This document shows positions 45,492 through 56,325 of a DNA stretch of 64,000 nt, piece after piece. Below the pieces are notes generated by a model. It worked only from the letters and a program-made list of their open reading frames with translations. It made no database searches and had not been told where the DNA came from. Position 1 is the first letter of the stretch; every line of letters starts with the position of its first letter. This DNA comes from Styela clava. Taxonomy: Eukaryota > Chordata > Ascidiacea > Stolidobranchia > Styelidae. The DNA lies in contig NC_135250.1 in NCBI RefSeq assembly GCF_964204865.1, forward strand, positions 31,921,395 through 31,985,394, given 5' to 3'. The position numbers were made by a program, and so were the translations under genes.

Positions 45492-48400
45492 TCATTGTGC
45501 CGTCGAATGTAGTGACATCATAATGTCGTTTGTTCCTTGGTTGGTTCGTCTGTCATTAATGCCAGATCGGTTGTCCATTGATCCGTAGTTTTGAGCTGAA
45601 GAACTCGTCGAATCTTTCGCTTTCTGGCGAGGAGGAGTTTTCTTTTTACGTCTATTATCGTTTCTTCTTATTGAATTGCTCGAATATTTTCTAACAACCA
45701 CGCTCCTACGGCTAGTCTTTCGTCGTTTTTTAGATTGTCGTCTTCCGATAGTTACGTCACTATGCTGTTGTCGTCTGCTATTCGTACCACGTGACACAAA
45801 TGAATCGTTCGAAAGAGATTCGTAGACTAGTGGAACGCGATCAATGGCGGTTCTTGTACCGAAAGTACTGGATAAAAAAGAATTTTCAGTGTTTGTTTTG
45901 ATTCCAGTAAATTTGCTTCTTGAATTAGTAGAAATTTTCTCGTTTTCGATTAAAATTTTCGTGTTTACTTTAGTTTTTCTGTTGTTATTATTATTATTGT
46001 TTGCGTTATAAAAAACATCATCATCATCGTCTATTTCGTCATAATAATCACTTGAAAAATTCGTCTGCGTCTCACTGAAGCGACTTCGTTCAACAACAGC
46101 ACGAACTTCAATCTTGCTGGGACCTGTAGTGTAAAAATGAGGGTACAGTATAAAAAAAAAGTAAAAATTTAGGGTTTGAATCCTGATGGGGATCCAAAAT
46201 AATCGACTTATTTTGACTTTATTTTGACTGATTTTGTGTGTGATGTAGGTGTAAATAGATGACGCCATGGCTACGTAATTTTTCAAAAATGTAAGCGACT
46301 TTTCGACTTTTGTCGAAAAATGCAGAAAGTAATACAGCATCAGATGTCTGGTCATACTCTATAAACCGCACCCATTTCATCCAAGTTTAAATCGTAATGA
46401 ATAGCGAAAGAAACTATCCTGGCCTGAAAGACATTGTTTAACCTATATTTCTAAAATGGGGGTAACATTAAAATTTTCATAGATAATTTTCAATTGTTCT
46501 GCAGTGTTGATTAAAACACATAAGTGACATAGGCTACCTCAATATTGGCCTGGTTGAAATAAAGTTCTCAAGTAGCTTATCATCCTAAACCTCTTTATCA
46601 ATGTTTGTAAGTATGAGAAATGTTGTAAATTATTCGTAAATTGCCCTCGATTAGTAATGAATATATTGAAACTTACTTATTCAATTTCAGATAACATAGA
46701 ACACCAGTTTTGTTAATATTATTTTTTGCTACAGGCCCGTTGGGTAATTCAATTTGGCCCGCCTGATGTTGCCACAACCAAAGCAAAACCAAATTTTAGA
46801 TGTTTTAGGTAAAAAATAGCTCAAGGAAGGTGAAGTATGCGAACCAAGATGGCGGACAACGGAACGTAACATGGGTAACAGGTTAGGGTTAGGCGATAAT
46901 TTTTTTCCAATTTTCCCTATTTTAGTCTTATTATCAGTTCGAAGACTAGCCAAGAGCCTCCCGCAGTATTTATACCTAAAATTATGGCCTAACCCTAACC
47001 TAGTTCACATATTACATTCCGATGTCCGCCATCTTGGTTCGCATACTTCGTGAGCCCCTCAAGGAATTTGTTGAGATTGCGATCAAATTTAGTTCTGGCA
47101 CGAGGCTTATTGTTATTTGCTTTTGCTAACACTGTAAATATTGGTCATAAAACTTCTCACGTCGCACATACATGGCCCGCCAGTCTAGGTGGGCAAATTT
47201 TTTGGCCCTTGGTCCCTGGCTTAGGGCTCTAAAAAGTATGACCAGCTTTGCTCGACGCCAGCACACCAGTACCTGGCATCGGTCGTTGGAACCCATGTAG
47301 ATGCGCTTGACCTGAATGTGCAGGAGAAGTTTGATAGCTGGTATTGATACTTCCTGATGCGAGGATCGGAGTTGAAAGCTTTGGAAACACTTTGCCTGAA
47401 ATGTAAATCAGGCTTGTTATGATGGGAAATGATTTCAAGTAATTATAGGAGAGGGAAAACCGAGTGAGATATGTATCTTTGAATTGGGCTGCGTGAGACT
47501 AACCCTCTATCTCACCTATATGCCTTCATGCTAGTGCAGGAGTCGGCAACCTACGGCCCGCGGACCGAATCCGGCCCGCGACGCTCTACTGAAACATAGT
47601 AACAAAACAGCTCTTTTGACGATTATATTCTTTACGTAACAGAATTTATTGTTAGACACGTGCAGACTAAATTACCTTATAACCTAACAAATATAAAATT
47701 CACAATTGCTCGTTTATTGAGCATATAATTTAAAAATAATTAGACAAATGGCAACAAAACGCAGAAAAGTTGGATCCTCATTCGTATACTGCAAGAATGC
47801 TGTAGCCGCAATAAACATGACTATTCTATCCAATTAAAGAGTCCAACTGCTTGTCTGAGCAAGTATGACTTTGGTCGGACGAAACGTTACAGAAATACAT
47901 TCGTGTTAGTGTGTCTTAAATTGGATGATATAAGCATGTTGTAGAATCCCCGATTCGTATATATGTAGTAACCAATCCTGTCAGTGGCGTACGTTAGCAT
48001 TCGGTTGTAAAATGTGGAAATTTATGACGTCACAATATATTGAATACAATTAAAAAAGCTCAAAAAGTAATAAAACGTAATGGTATCAGAAATAGCCGGG
48101 AAGGGGCTCAATGAAACAAGAAAGCTACGCTCAAATATATGGACACGTAGCGCGACCTAGTGTCAAACTCGGGTGACGTCATAGCACACACACAAAAAAA
48201 CGAATTCCTTACAGTTTACCGAAATATTTGAAATAAATAAAAGTAATAGCCTCCTAGCGAAAAATTTAATCTACAAGCATTGAAAATTTTAAAGAGATTA
48301 GTCCAGTAATCAAAGAGAAAAGCGACTTTAAAAACGTATCAAAGAACAAGACAAGAAGAAGAAGAGTGCCAGCATAAAATGCGAAACGATTGTTATGTCC

Positions 48401-51400
48401 ACTGACGTGTCCAATAAACTACAGTAATGACTTTATTTACCTGTGCTTGGTGTCGGGCTCGGATAACTCGTCATTCTCTGAGTTGCATTGTAATCTTCTC
48501 TGTGACGTAATAACCTGAACATTAATTTGTAATTTTCTGAAAATACTATAAAATTGAATTTTCGAAAACTCCTCAGAGGAGGACTATTCTGATGTACATG
48601 AAGTGAAAACATAAACACTAAGCATTTAATTTACCAATTCGCTACAGCAATTTTTATCGCCGTGGCATATATGACCTAGGGAAACGTTTCCCAATCCCTG
48701 GAGAATTTAAAAATTTTGGAGGAAGTAATTTCACTTTGTATTTTCGTGTAATATTACTATTTTTCACTTATTGTTGTAAAGAAAGGGTTCTCAAACTTTT
48801 GGTGTTACAGAGCCCGTGAAGAGGTTATTTATTGGACACGTAGTGGACACAGCAATCGTTTTGTTGTTATGTTGTTCCTAGTCTTGTTCTTCTTTGACAC
48901 GTTTTGAAAAAATCGTTTCTCTCTTTGATTACTGGACCAATTTCTTTAAAATTTTTAGTGGTTGAAGATAGAATTTTTCTCTAAAAGACTATTACTTTTT
49001 TTCGCTATGACGTCATCAAAATTATGTGGCTCTACGTGTCCATATACTTGAGCATAGCTCTCTTGTTATTTACGGAGCCCCATAATGAGTTTATAAAAAT
49101 AAAAACCCGCATTGTTGATCAGTGGCTAATTTCCCTGAGTAAATTAAAATTTCTCTATTTATTGACTAGAATGTACTTGCTGCTTTGTATTTAAAAAATA
49201 ATTTGTATTCTTATGAGTAAACGGATAGCTCGCGGCACTGGGTTAGTACGGAGAGATTTGGGAACCTATGTTGCATTGGTTATATTTGAATGTGCATTGT
49301 GAACTATTCAAAATGTACAAAATCCAGAGTATATGAGATATATCAGTTATCGCAAGCAAATGTGCGTATCGTAATCGTAACAAATGCAAATAGGGTTTTT
49401 AATGCATAGTGGAGGAGGAATTATGAGCTTAAAATGGAGGCGAAGAAAGAACGTGTCAAAGAGGTTGGGAATCACTGGTGTAAGACAAGGCTATTCAACA
49501 ATTTTTACCGAAGATCCGCATACAAAACTTCAAAATTATTTGGGTCCGGTCTTTCCAGAAATTATATTTCGGCATCCTTAAAAGCACACTTCATCGACCG
49601 GCTAAGGATTATCAGCTAATCAAGATTTTTTATTATGGTGTTATAGTTCTTTTCATATTGTAATCAAAACTATAAAAGTTATTTTTATGAGATGAAACTT
49701 CAAAAGTGGCGCTAATGATCGAAAATAAAGATCGTGGTGCGATCCGACTCAAATACTCGAAAGGTCCGGATTCGGACAACGGTCCGCCAGTTGAGTAGCA
49801 CATATGTAAGGTATGCACATATGGAATGTAAGAAAACCTACATTTTTCAATCTTACAAATGACAATTCCCCAATAACTGGCGTACACACCTGCATTCATC
49901 GCAGTCACCCTGTCCATGGAACACTAGATTTGTTATCGCCCGATTCATCACTGGATCGCACGGAAAATTGGAGAGACTCTCTTTCTGTGTTGCCTGTGAA
50001 AAGAATACTTTATTTATTTCTGTGTGAGATTGCACAAAGTAAGCTGTAAGCAACCACTAATGAGATAAGATATACATATCAAAAGGAATCAAGTTAAGCT
50101 CGAACGCTTTTTTTAGTGATACAATGCTTGACTTTCTTACGAGTGCCACTGCTTGATAATCAGTACTGGTTTTTCGCGCGACCCTTAAACCTCAGATACC
50201 ATTTTTACGTTGTGTTTGTACAAAGTGTATTTACATGATTGTGAAAAAAGAAAACTAATTACTGTCGCATCGTGCTAATCCTTAGAAATTTGCTTGCCAT
50301 CGCACCTCTGATTGCCCTGTGCTGGTTCGAATCCCACTGGAAGATAATTATGTGTGACAAGGATAGAATTGCTGCATTACTCGCTGTGAATAGTTTACGT
50401 CATGCATACAACCTGCGGCCCACAAGAAAAACAGTGCGGCCCGCGTAGAAGGGCCAATTTTGAATGATTTACGGCCCGAAATAAGTTTTGAATTTAGTTG
50501 GATAAAGTATGTGTGAATATATAATTCCAATCCCTTTGCATTGCAACTTGCAAAGCCTGTAGCTGAGTCCAATTTATTATCTATGACGTTACAATGCCAT
50601 AGCAGCTAGTGCGAAGCAAACAACGCATGTCATAAGATAAATAAACCTAATTTTTGTGCCGAAACTAGAAAGTCTATGTTAAATAAAGTTGCGGCCCGGT
50701 TCACCCAGTTATTTGTATCTTTCCCTCCTGTATTAAAGGTTGCACACCCCTGTTTTAGGTAAACGCTGGTCTGTTAGGGCTTCTCCACCAAGTGAGTGAA
50801 ATGTTTTCTATTACTTTAGATTGTTCTTACCTTCAGTTCCATCTCGATCCTTTCTTGTTTACTCGATTTTGAAGCGTGTTTCCTCGACCTATAGTATTCT
50901 ATGACGACACAAATGATTCCGCAAATTGTGAGGACAACCCAGATGCCTGGAAATATGGACAAATTTAGATTAAAATCATAATTGTCTCTTTTTTCTTCTT
51001 TAGGTGATCCCAAAGTATGTGCACCAAGATGGCGCAACACCTGAACATAATATGTGTATTCAGGATGTGTGTCACTTTGGTGCACATACTTCCAGAGCGC
51101 CCTACTTTAAATACCAATACTCATAATCAATTGGCGCAATAGTTGCGGAGAAAAACAAATTTTTAAAACAACAACAATAAGAAAACTAAAATAACAATTT
51201 AGCAAGTGCACCACATTTTGTGTCCAAATATGGCACTTGAGAATGAAGGGCATTGTCGATTGAAAATCTATTCCTTTTGCCTTTATTCCTCAGGGGAACA
51301 TGTTTGAAAGCACTTTTTTTTCGCGTAAGTGCGCCATGAGTTGATTCCCTTATAATTTGACGCCGCATTGATAAAAAAGTTTGTGAACCGCTGCGCTATA

Positions 51401-54400
51401 GGTCATAACGCCCCAACATTCTGTAAAGCAAAATACACTCACCCAATACAACCCATCCGGGTACATACACTTTCACCCCAATAAGTAAAATCAGACTCAT
51501 TGTAAGGAAGGCGAGATTCACAGCCAGATATAGAACGATAATCTTCCAATCATATTGAAGGTAGAAGCCGCCTCCGCTGCTGGACTTCCCGATGCGAAAT
51601 TTACCGAGTTTTGTGTCCTGTATTATATTTAACAGAATATATATAAATTCTAAAAAAGGGGGTTTTGGTACTTCCGTATAGTATGCGTACCAGGTTTGGA
51701 TTAGGCCATAATTTTATTCAGATCTTCCTTGTTTTAGTTTTATCACAAGTTCGAGACTGTCTGTGTTTGCCAAGTGAATATACCGCTACCCATAGGTTTC
51801 CGTCGCTTTACATACCTTGATGTAAAGTAGGCGAACAAAACTAGTTACCTCCATATTGCTACACGCACTTCTGCGACGCCGGTATTTTTGGGTGCAAGAA
51901 GGCGAGAGAAAACAATACTGGTTATCAAGCAGCGACACCCTTATTTAAATCTAACAGTAATGAATAAATCAAACAATGCTTATTAAAAGAAGTTTACGTC
52001 AAAATACGACGTCGAGGCGACCTGGCTATACCTAGAAGACGCACGATCCAAACGGAACTGGATAGCGACTTCAAGCGCCAATATGCGAGTAACCATGGAA
52101 ACCAGGGGTGGGCAAGGTTTTCGGACCAGGGGCCAAGATTTTTGCCCACCCAGACTGGCGGGCCATATAAGTGTGACGTAAAAGTTACATTTCATAAACA
52201 ATATTCACAGTGTTACAAAAGCAAAAGTGGAAAACAATAAGCTTCGTGCTAATACTAAATTTAATCACAATGTAAACAAATTTCTTAAGCTTTTTTTTTT
52301 AACAAAAACATCTAAATTTGGTTTTAGTTTGGTTGCGACAACATCAGGCGGGCCAGATTAAATTATCCAACGGGCCGGATTTGCCCGTGTCAGATGGAAA
52401 CCGTAGCAGAAATATTCTGGGGGTAACAAGAAAAAACCTTCACAATGTACGATTCGCGATGTCTGCATTAAATTAACTGTGAGTTGTTCAGTTCTTTGAC
52501 TGTAATGAGTTTGTTGTTTTTATTTCGTTTGTCGTTTTTTTTTAGAATAATTAGAGAATAAAAAAACAGACCGAAACATATTAAACCAAAACGGAGCATT
52601 CATACAGAATCACAAAGCGGTGTTAAAAGTCTTTGGAAGAGATAACATGAAAGTTTGATGAACCTACTGGTCTAAGCCAGGATGGTCCAAACCCAAGCCC
52701 GCGGGCCACATGTGGCCCGCCGCTTCATTATCTGTGGCCCGCGTCACATTCGGCGAGTAATCAATAAATCACATTCCGTGTTGTTTCGTAATGAAATTAA
52801 TAAGAAAAATCTTCTGACATATTGTTACATCACTAATGTCACTGAATTGACTAGTGCAGGGGTGTGCAACCTTTTATTATTGGCGGGTCAAATACAATTA
52901 ACTGGGTGAAGCCGCGGGCCGCACCTTTATTAAATTCAGGCTTTCTGGTAGTTGCAAGCACAAAAATTGCCTATATTTGCTATTGATCTTACGGCATTAT
53001 TAGGGGTTCTTGCAGAAATAGTAGATTTAAAGCGCATAAACTTCTGAAGAAACTGCTATTTAAATTTTTTGTCACACCGACTTCAAACGAATGCAGTGAG
53101 AAACACGTTTTTGTAATATAAATCGTGTATTTTGCAACAGAGTTTTGCTAGCTTGTTTTGCTAATATAACTGGTATGGGCTTTGCGACGAAAAAGAATAA
53201 ATACTCGTTTTGCGGGTACACCATTCGAAATTGTTATTTCTCCGCGGGCCGCACAACTTCTTCTTGCGGGCCGCATTTGGCCCGCGGGCCGCAGTTTGCA
53301 CACCCCAGGACTAGTGTTATGGCTAGCCGAGGCATATAGCGAAGTTGAATGATGTGCTTGGCTAGTCTAAATTATAATATGGCTTTCTATCTTTTTGGTC
53401 GGGAATATATGCTAACAATATAGGCATCATAGAAAAATCAAATGCGGATTCTATTAGCCTGTGATGGCTATGTCTGATAACTATGTGTTTGCAAAATAAA
53501 AGTGTTTGTTTTGTATTGCATCGTTCACCTATTCTTGGCACTATTGTGGCCCGCAAACAATGAAAAAATAACCTTGGATCACCCTAAGTCTCTAAGCCAG
53601 GGGTCGGCAACCTTTTGTCGCTCGCGGGCCAAAATTAAAGGATGCAAGTCATTGGCGGGTTTCACATATTTTTAGAATGTTAAAAATCGAATGGATGGCC
53701 GATGAATCACATTATATCACACAGATCAGTAGTTAGATGTAAATCAGCGCGTGAAGACTGACCATTTGAATATTTTTTGCGCCATTAATTAAACCATTTG
53801 CACTTAGCATCAACTTTTCTTTGTTTTGTTGTCTTTTGTCTAAATCAGGGGTCACAAACTCAATTTACCTGGGGGGCGCCGAGACGGACCTTTCCCCGAG
53901 CATCTACTTCCTTGTTTATTCCATAACATGGGCTAATCAGCAAGGTGCAAAAAGTGACGTAACAATAGAATTTTTCGCAAACGCTCAGACACTTTTCACT
54001 CAGAAAGATTTTCAGGCATGTTTGTTTGTAAACATTACCTCGTTTTTGCATGCTATTTGTTAGTTTTGGGTTGTGTTTCAGAAATTCAAGTATGAATCAA
54101 AGAACTCAATGATCATTCTGATTGCTTGGGCGTCGTAGCTTAATAGCTGTAATCAAAAATTAGTTTAGAAATAGCTGTAATAGACTAGGCTAAACTTTTC
54201 TACCGGTACCGTACTGTTGAAAAAACAGGTAGTTGAATGTTTTGAATCAAAATGATGTCGTGAAACATATAACCCAGTTTATAGGGTTTAACTCGCGAAG
54301 CCACCTCTAAAATAAGCACCAAGAATTTGCAATGGTAAGGATAAGAAGTTTTCTTCGGGGTCAAAGGTCCATCAAATATCATGCCCACAGGTACGGTACT

Positions 54401-55426
54401 AGTAGGTTACCGTACCGCATATTCCTTTCGGGGGATAGATTATAAAATATTTTGTTTCGCTCTACTTGTCCTGATCATATATTAAATGCGTCAATCATTC
54501 TAACTGAGTTGAGTGATTTGCGGGCCGCACTAACATTAAACTTTCATACCCAGGCGGGGGCCGCAAACTATCGTCCTGCGGGCCGCAACTGGCCCGCGGG
54601 CCGCGAGTTTGAGACCCCTGGTCTAAATTATATTTAAATTATAATCTCATTAAACGAGTAATTGTGAATTATATACTTGTCACGTTATAATATAATTTAG
54701 TCTACACGTAAATTCTTCTGCGTAAAGAATATAATCGACAAAACAGCTATAATTGGTTGCTATAATTTAGTGAAGCGTCGCGGGCCGGATTATATTGTTA
54801 CGCGAGCCGGATCCGGCCCGCAGGCCGTAGGTTGCCGACCCCTTCTCTAAGCCACTGGTTCTCAACAAGTGGGCCATGGCCCACTGCTGGGCCACAGGAG
54901 CATTTTTAAGTGGGCCACAGACGTATTAAAATTTCTAGAGTTGTCGAGTTAGTTAAATTTGGTGGTAACAGTAGTGGATAATGCAGTTTTTTTGTGACAG
55001 GGTGATAATTTTCTTCCAATTAATATTAAAAATGTCTATTTTTGCAGAAAGAATTCTATTTTTTTCTTGAAGTTTTTCCTCCGCATGAAAATGTTAGTGG
55101 ACCACGGAATTTTTGTGCAGAGAAAGTGGGCCACGAATAAAAAAAGGTTGAGAGCCCCTGGTCTAAGCTATGTGGACCCCAATACGAGTTGAATAGAATC
55201 TAATTTACAAGCATGAAGTACTGACACGCTTACGTATCAGTGTCTGTCGTTTAAAGCTATATTGAGGAGAAGGTATGGAGAAGAAAAATGAATCGTTAAA
55301 TTCGATTTTATAACGGTGACTCGCATCCCAATTACTGAGTTAAACGTTTCGACAAAAACAGAGAAAGATGAATATACTAACCCGGAATTGAGGCAACACT
55401 TGTGAGTTTTCATTCGGCTGAGACAT
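45492..55426 (-). CDS. Unrecognised two-helix membrane protein with long low-complexity tail
   Basis: Multi-exon minus-strand gene, family not recognised. Exon 1 (55426-55382) starts MSQPNENSQVLPQFR and ends in phase 0. Exon 2 (51617-51443) begins DTKLGKFRIG and holds helix 1 (IIVLYLAVNLAFLTMSLILL). Exon 3 (50946-50831) holds helix 2 (WVVLTICGIICVVI), then a basic EYYRSRKHASKSSK segment ending in phase 0. The link between the helices is very short, so they form a membrane hairpin. Exon 4 (49993-49890), exon 5 (about 48541-48448), exon 6 (about 47410-47275) and terminal exon (about 46122-45492) follow. The terminal exon encodes about 200 residues: an acidic run, a poly-Asn run, then a Lys/Arg-rich region. 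Exons 5 and 6 are open in two frames; only one reaches the long terminal frame, and exon 4 as drawn enters the other. Exons 1-3 and the terminal exon are well supported; the junction around exon 4 is not. The largest introns are filled with hAT elements. Confidence 0.6.
46728..47235 (-). mobile_element. hAT of the GGGTGGGCAA family, split by a MITE
   Basis: Interior GGCCCGCCTGATGTTG on the left and GCCCGCCAGTCTAGGTGGGC on the right match 52103-52393. The hairpin MITE at 46829-47058 interrupts it. Confidence 0.7.
46829..47058. mobile_element. GG-CTCC hairpin MITE, 230 bp, TSD TCAAGGAA
   Basis: Starts GGTGAAGTATGCGAACCAAG (with CTCCC lost) and ends CATACTTCGTGAGCCCC. Perfect TCAAGGAA at 46821-46828 and 47059-47066. 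Confidence 0.9.
47537..47775 (+). mobile_element. Truncated hAT MITE, left half
   Basis: Starts CAGGAGTCGGCAACCTACGG and has the interior of the 44541 family in the opposite direction. It breaks off at AGTTGGATCC, where another repeat begins. Confidence 0.7.
47776..47960. repeat. Dispersed repeat shared with 55.6-56.0 and 61.5-61.7 kb
   Basis: Shared words include AAGAATGCTGTAGC, CAATTAAAGAGT and GAAACGTTACAGAAATA, in either orientation. Confidence 0.55.
48095..48425 (+). mobile_element. GGACACGT-family repeat
   Basis: Edges AAGCTACGCTCAAATATATG then GACACGTAG, and ATGTCCACTGACGTGTCC. Matches 2045, 40236 and 48830. Confidence 0.75.
48830..49070 (-). mobile_element. GGACACGT-family repeat
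   Basis: Edges ATTGGACACGTAGTGGACAC and CTCTACGTGTCCATATACTT. The most intact minus-orientation copy. Confidence 0.78.
49486..49801 (+). mobile_element. hAT MITE of the CAGGGCTACTCAACT family
   Basis: Interior AAGATCCGCATACAAAACTT and GGTCCGCCAGTTGAGTAGC match 416-726. The termini are worn. Confidence 0.78.
50270..50790 (+). mobile_element. SINE split by a hAT element
   Basis: Head ATCGTGCTAATCCTTAG and B box GGTTCGAATCC at 50270-50403. The body resumes after 50752 with GGTAAACGCTGGTCTG and TTCTCCACCAAG. Confidence 0.72.
50404..50752 (+). mobile_element. hAT element inserted in the SINE
   Basis: Ends CATGCATACAACCTGCGGCC and AAGGTTGCACACCCCTG. Flanks GTTTACGT and TTTTAGGT are a worn duplication (six of eight). 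Relative of 44344-45045. Confidence 0.78.
51003..51101. mobile_element. GG-CTCC hairpin MITE, TSD CTTCTTTA/CTACTTTA
   Basis: Hairpin from GGTGATCCCAAAGTATGTGC to CATACTTCCAGAGCGCC, with octamer flanks matching at seven of eight. It lies within the intron upstream of exon 3 of the membrane-hairpin gene. Confidence 0.82.
51667..51880 (+). mobile_element. GG-CTCC family MITE, long form
   Basis: Starts GGTACTTCCGTATAGTATGC, ends CACTTCTGCGACGCC. Flanks GGGGTTTT and GGTATTTT match at six of eight positions. Confidence 0.78.
52103..52393 (+). mobile_element. hAT MITE, GGGTGGGCAA family, TSD ATGGAAAC
   Basis: Starts CAGGGGTGGGCAAGGTTTTC and ends GGATTTGCCCGTGTCAG. Perfect ATGGAAAC at 52095-52102 and 52394-52401. 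Intact type copy for this family here. Confidence 0.88.
52678..53589 (+). mobile_element. hAT element 1 of the stack
   Basis: Starts CAGGATGGTCCAAACCC with CCCGCGGGCCACATGTGGCC inside; the right end near ACCTTGGATCACCCTAAG is worn. Preceded by GTCTAAGC (52670-52677) and followed by CTCTAAGC. Contains a nested hAT at 52857-53308. Confidence 0.75.
52857..53308 (+). mobile_element. Nested hAT element, 452 bp, TSD GACTAGTG
   Basis: Ends CAGGGGTGTGCAACC and TTTGCACACCCCAG are inverted. Perfect GACTAGTG at 52849-52856 and 53309-53316. Confidence 0.93.
53598..54844 (+). mobile_element. hAT element 2 of the stack, TSD CTCTAAGC
   Basis: Starts CAGGGGTCGGCAACC and ends GGTTGCCGACCCCTT. Perfect CTCTAAGC at 53590-53597 and 54845-54852. 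About 464 bp of its own after removing the nested 53846-54620 element and one duplicate. Confidence 0.92.
53846..54620 (+). mobile_element. Nested hAT element, 775 bp, TSD GTCTAAAT
   Basis: Ends CAGGGGTCACAAACTCAATT and GTTTGAGACCCCTG. Perfect GTCTAAAT at 53838-53845 and 54621-54628. Confidence 0.93.
54853..55160 (+). mobile_element. hAT element 3 of the stack
   Basis: Starts CACTGGTTCTCAACAAGTGG and ends AAGGTTGAGAGCCCCTG. Flanked by CTCTAAGC on the left and GTCTAAGC (55161-55168) on the right. Confidence 0.82.
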
Positions 55427-55639
55427 ATTGGGGCATTTACTGTATAAGTATACATAAGCTGAGAAAATAAAAATAAATTAATATTTTTCCCAACACGAAA
55501 TGCACCCCTGTATTCCAGAATTCTTTTCAGCCTTAGTGCCTCCGCCCTTCTCAAGGCTTGTAATAAATTGAACGTCATTATCTTAGGAATCATTGGATGC
55601 TCACCCAAAGTATGTTATAGCAAGAATGGGTTACTTAAC

Positions 55640-55995
55640 TGCCTTGTTGCTTATTAACACAGATATATTTCTATAACGTTTTTGTCTGCACAGAGTCAGA
55701 CTTCCTCATACAAGCTTCATCTATAGTAAATCACTTGGAATCTAAACCATGCTGCCAAATTAAATGAGTGAACACGATTATATTGAGCGATTCAAGAGTC
55801 TTGCTGCATAACATAGATTATTTCTGCGGAACTAACTCCTTCTTCTATACCTTTGCGCAAGCGGATTCGTATGCATATAATACAAGGTGGCAGTGGCAAG
55901 GTGAAGATAACTATTCTATGCAATTGAAGAGTATTGCGCACGTTGATAGAAATATATTGAGAACGTTTTACGTTATTTTGGTTCAATTTTAGGGA
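55640..55995. repeat. Dispersed repeat, related to 47.8 and 61.5 kb
   Basis: Shares AACACAGATATATTTCTATAA, CAGAGTCAGACTTCCTCA and CAATTGAAGAGT with the other copies. The 74-codon frame here is part of the repeat. Confidence 0.55.
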
Positions 55996-56084
55996 ACGTT
56001 TTATTACACACCCATAGCATAATTACTGATAGTTGCAGTTAACAGTCATTTTTACGAAGAACTATGGTAACAATAGAGCAAAAT

Positions 56085-56325
56085 CTGTTTCCTCCACCAA
56101 CACGTTTATATATCTGAAACGAATAACTGGCTAACTAATCCCATTCCCACCATGAATTGGTAACCGGACGAGAGGCCGTGGTTCGCTATCATATCCTTTT
56201 TTAACCCAGAATGGCCCTTGGTTCATAAGAATCAAATAAAGTCTATGACATAATCTACTTTGATAGTATTATCGTCTAGTCGGATTTTCTTTCTCGCTGG
56301 ATAAATATGTAAATTTTTTTCTAAA
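56085..56325 (+). mobile_element. SINE 3' fragment, broken
   Basis: CCTCCACCAACACG, GGTAACCGGACGAGAGGCCG and GATTTTCTTTCTCGCTGGAT, with about 90 unrelated bases in between. Confidence 0.65.

Noticed and set aside
55768..55992. 74-codon plus-strand frame
   Set aside because: Part of a dispersed repeat also at 47.8 and 61.5 kb.
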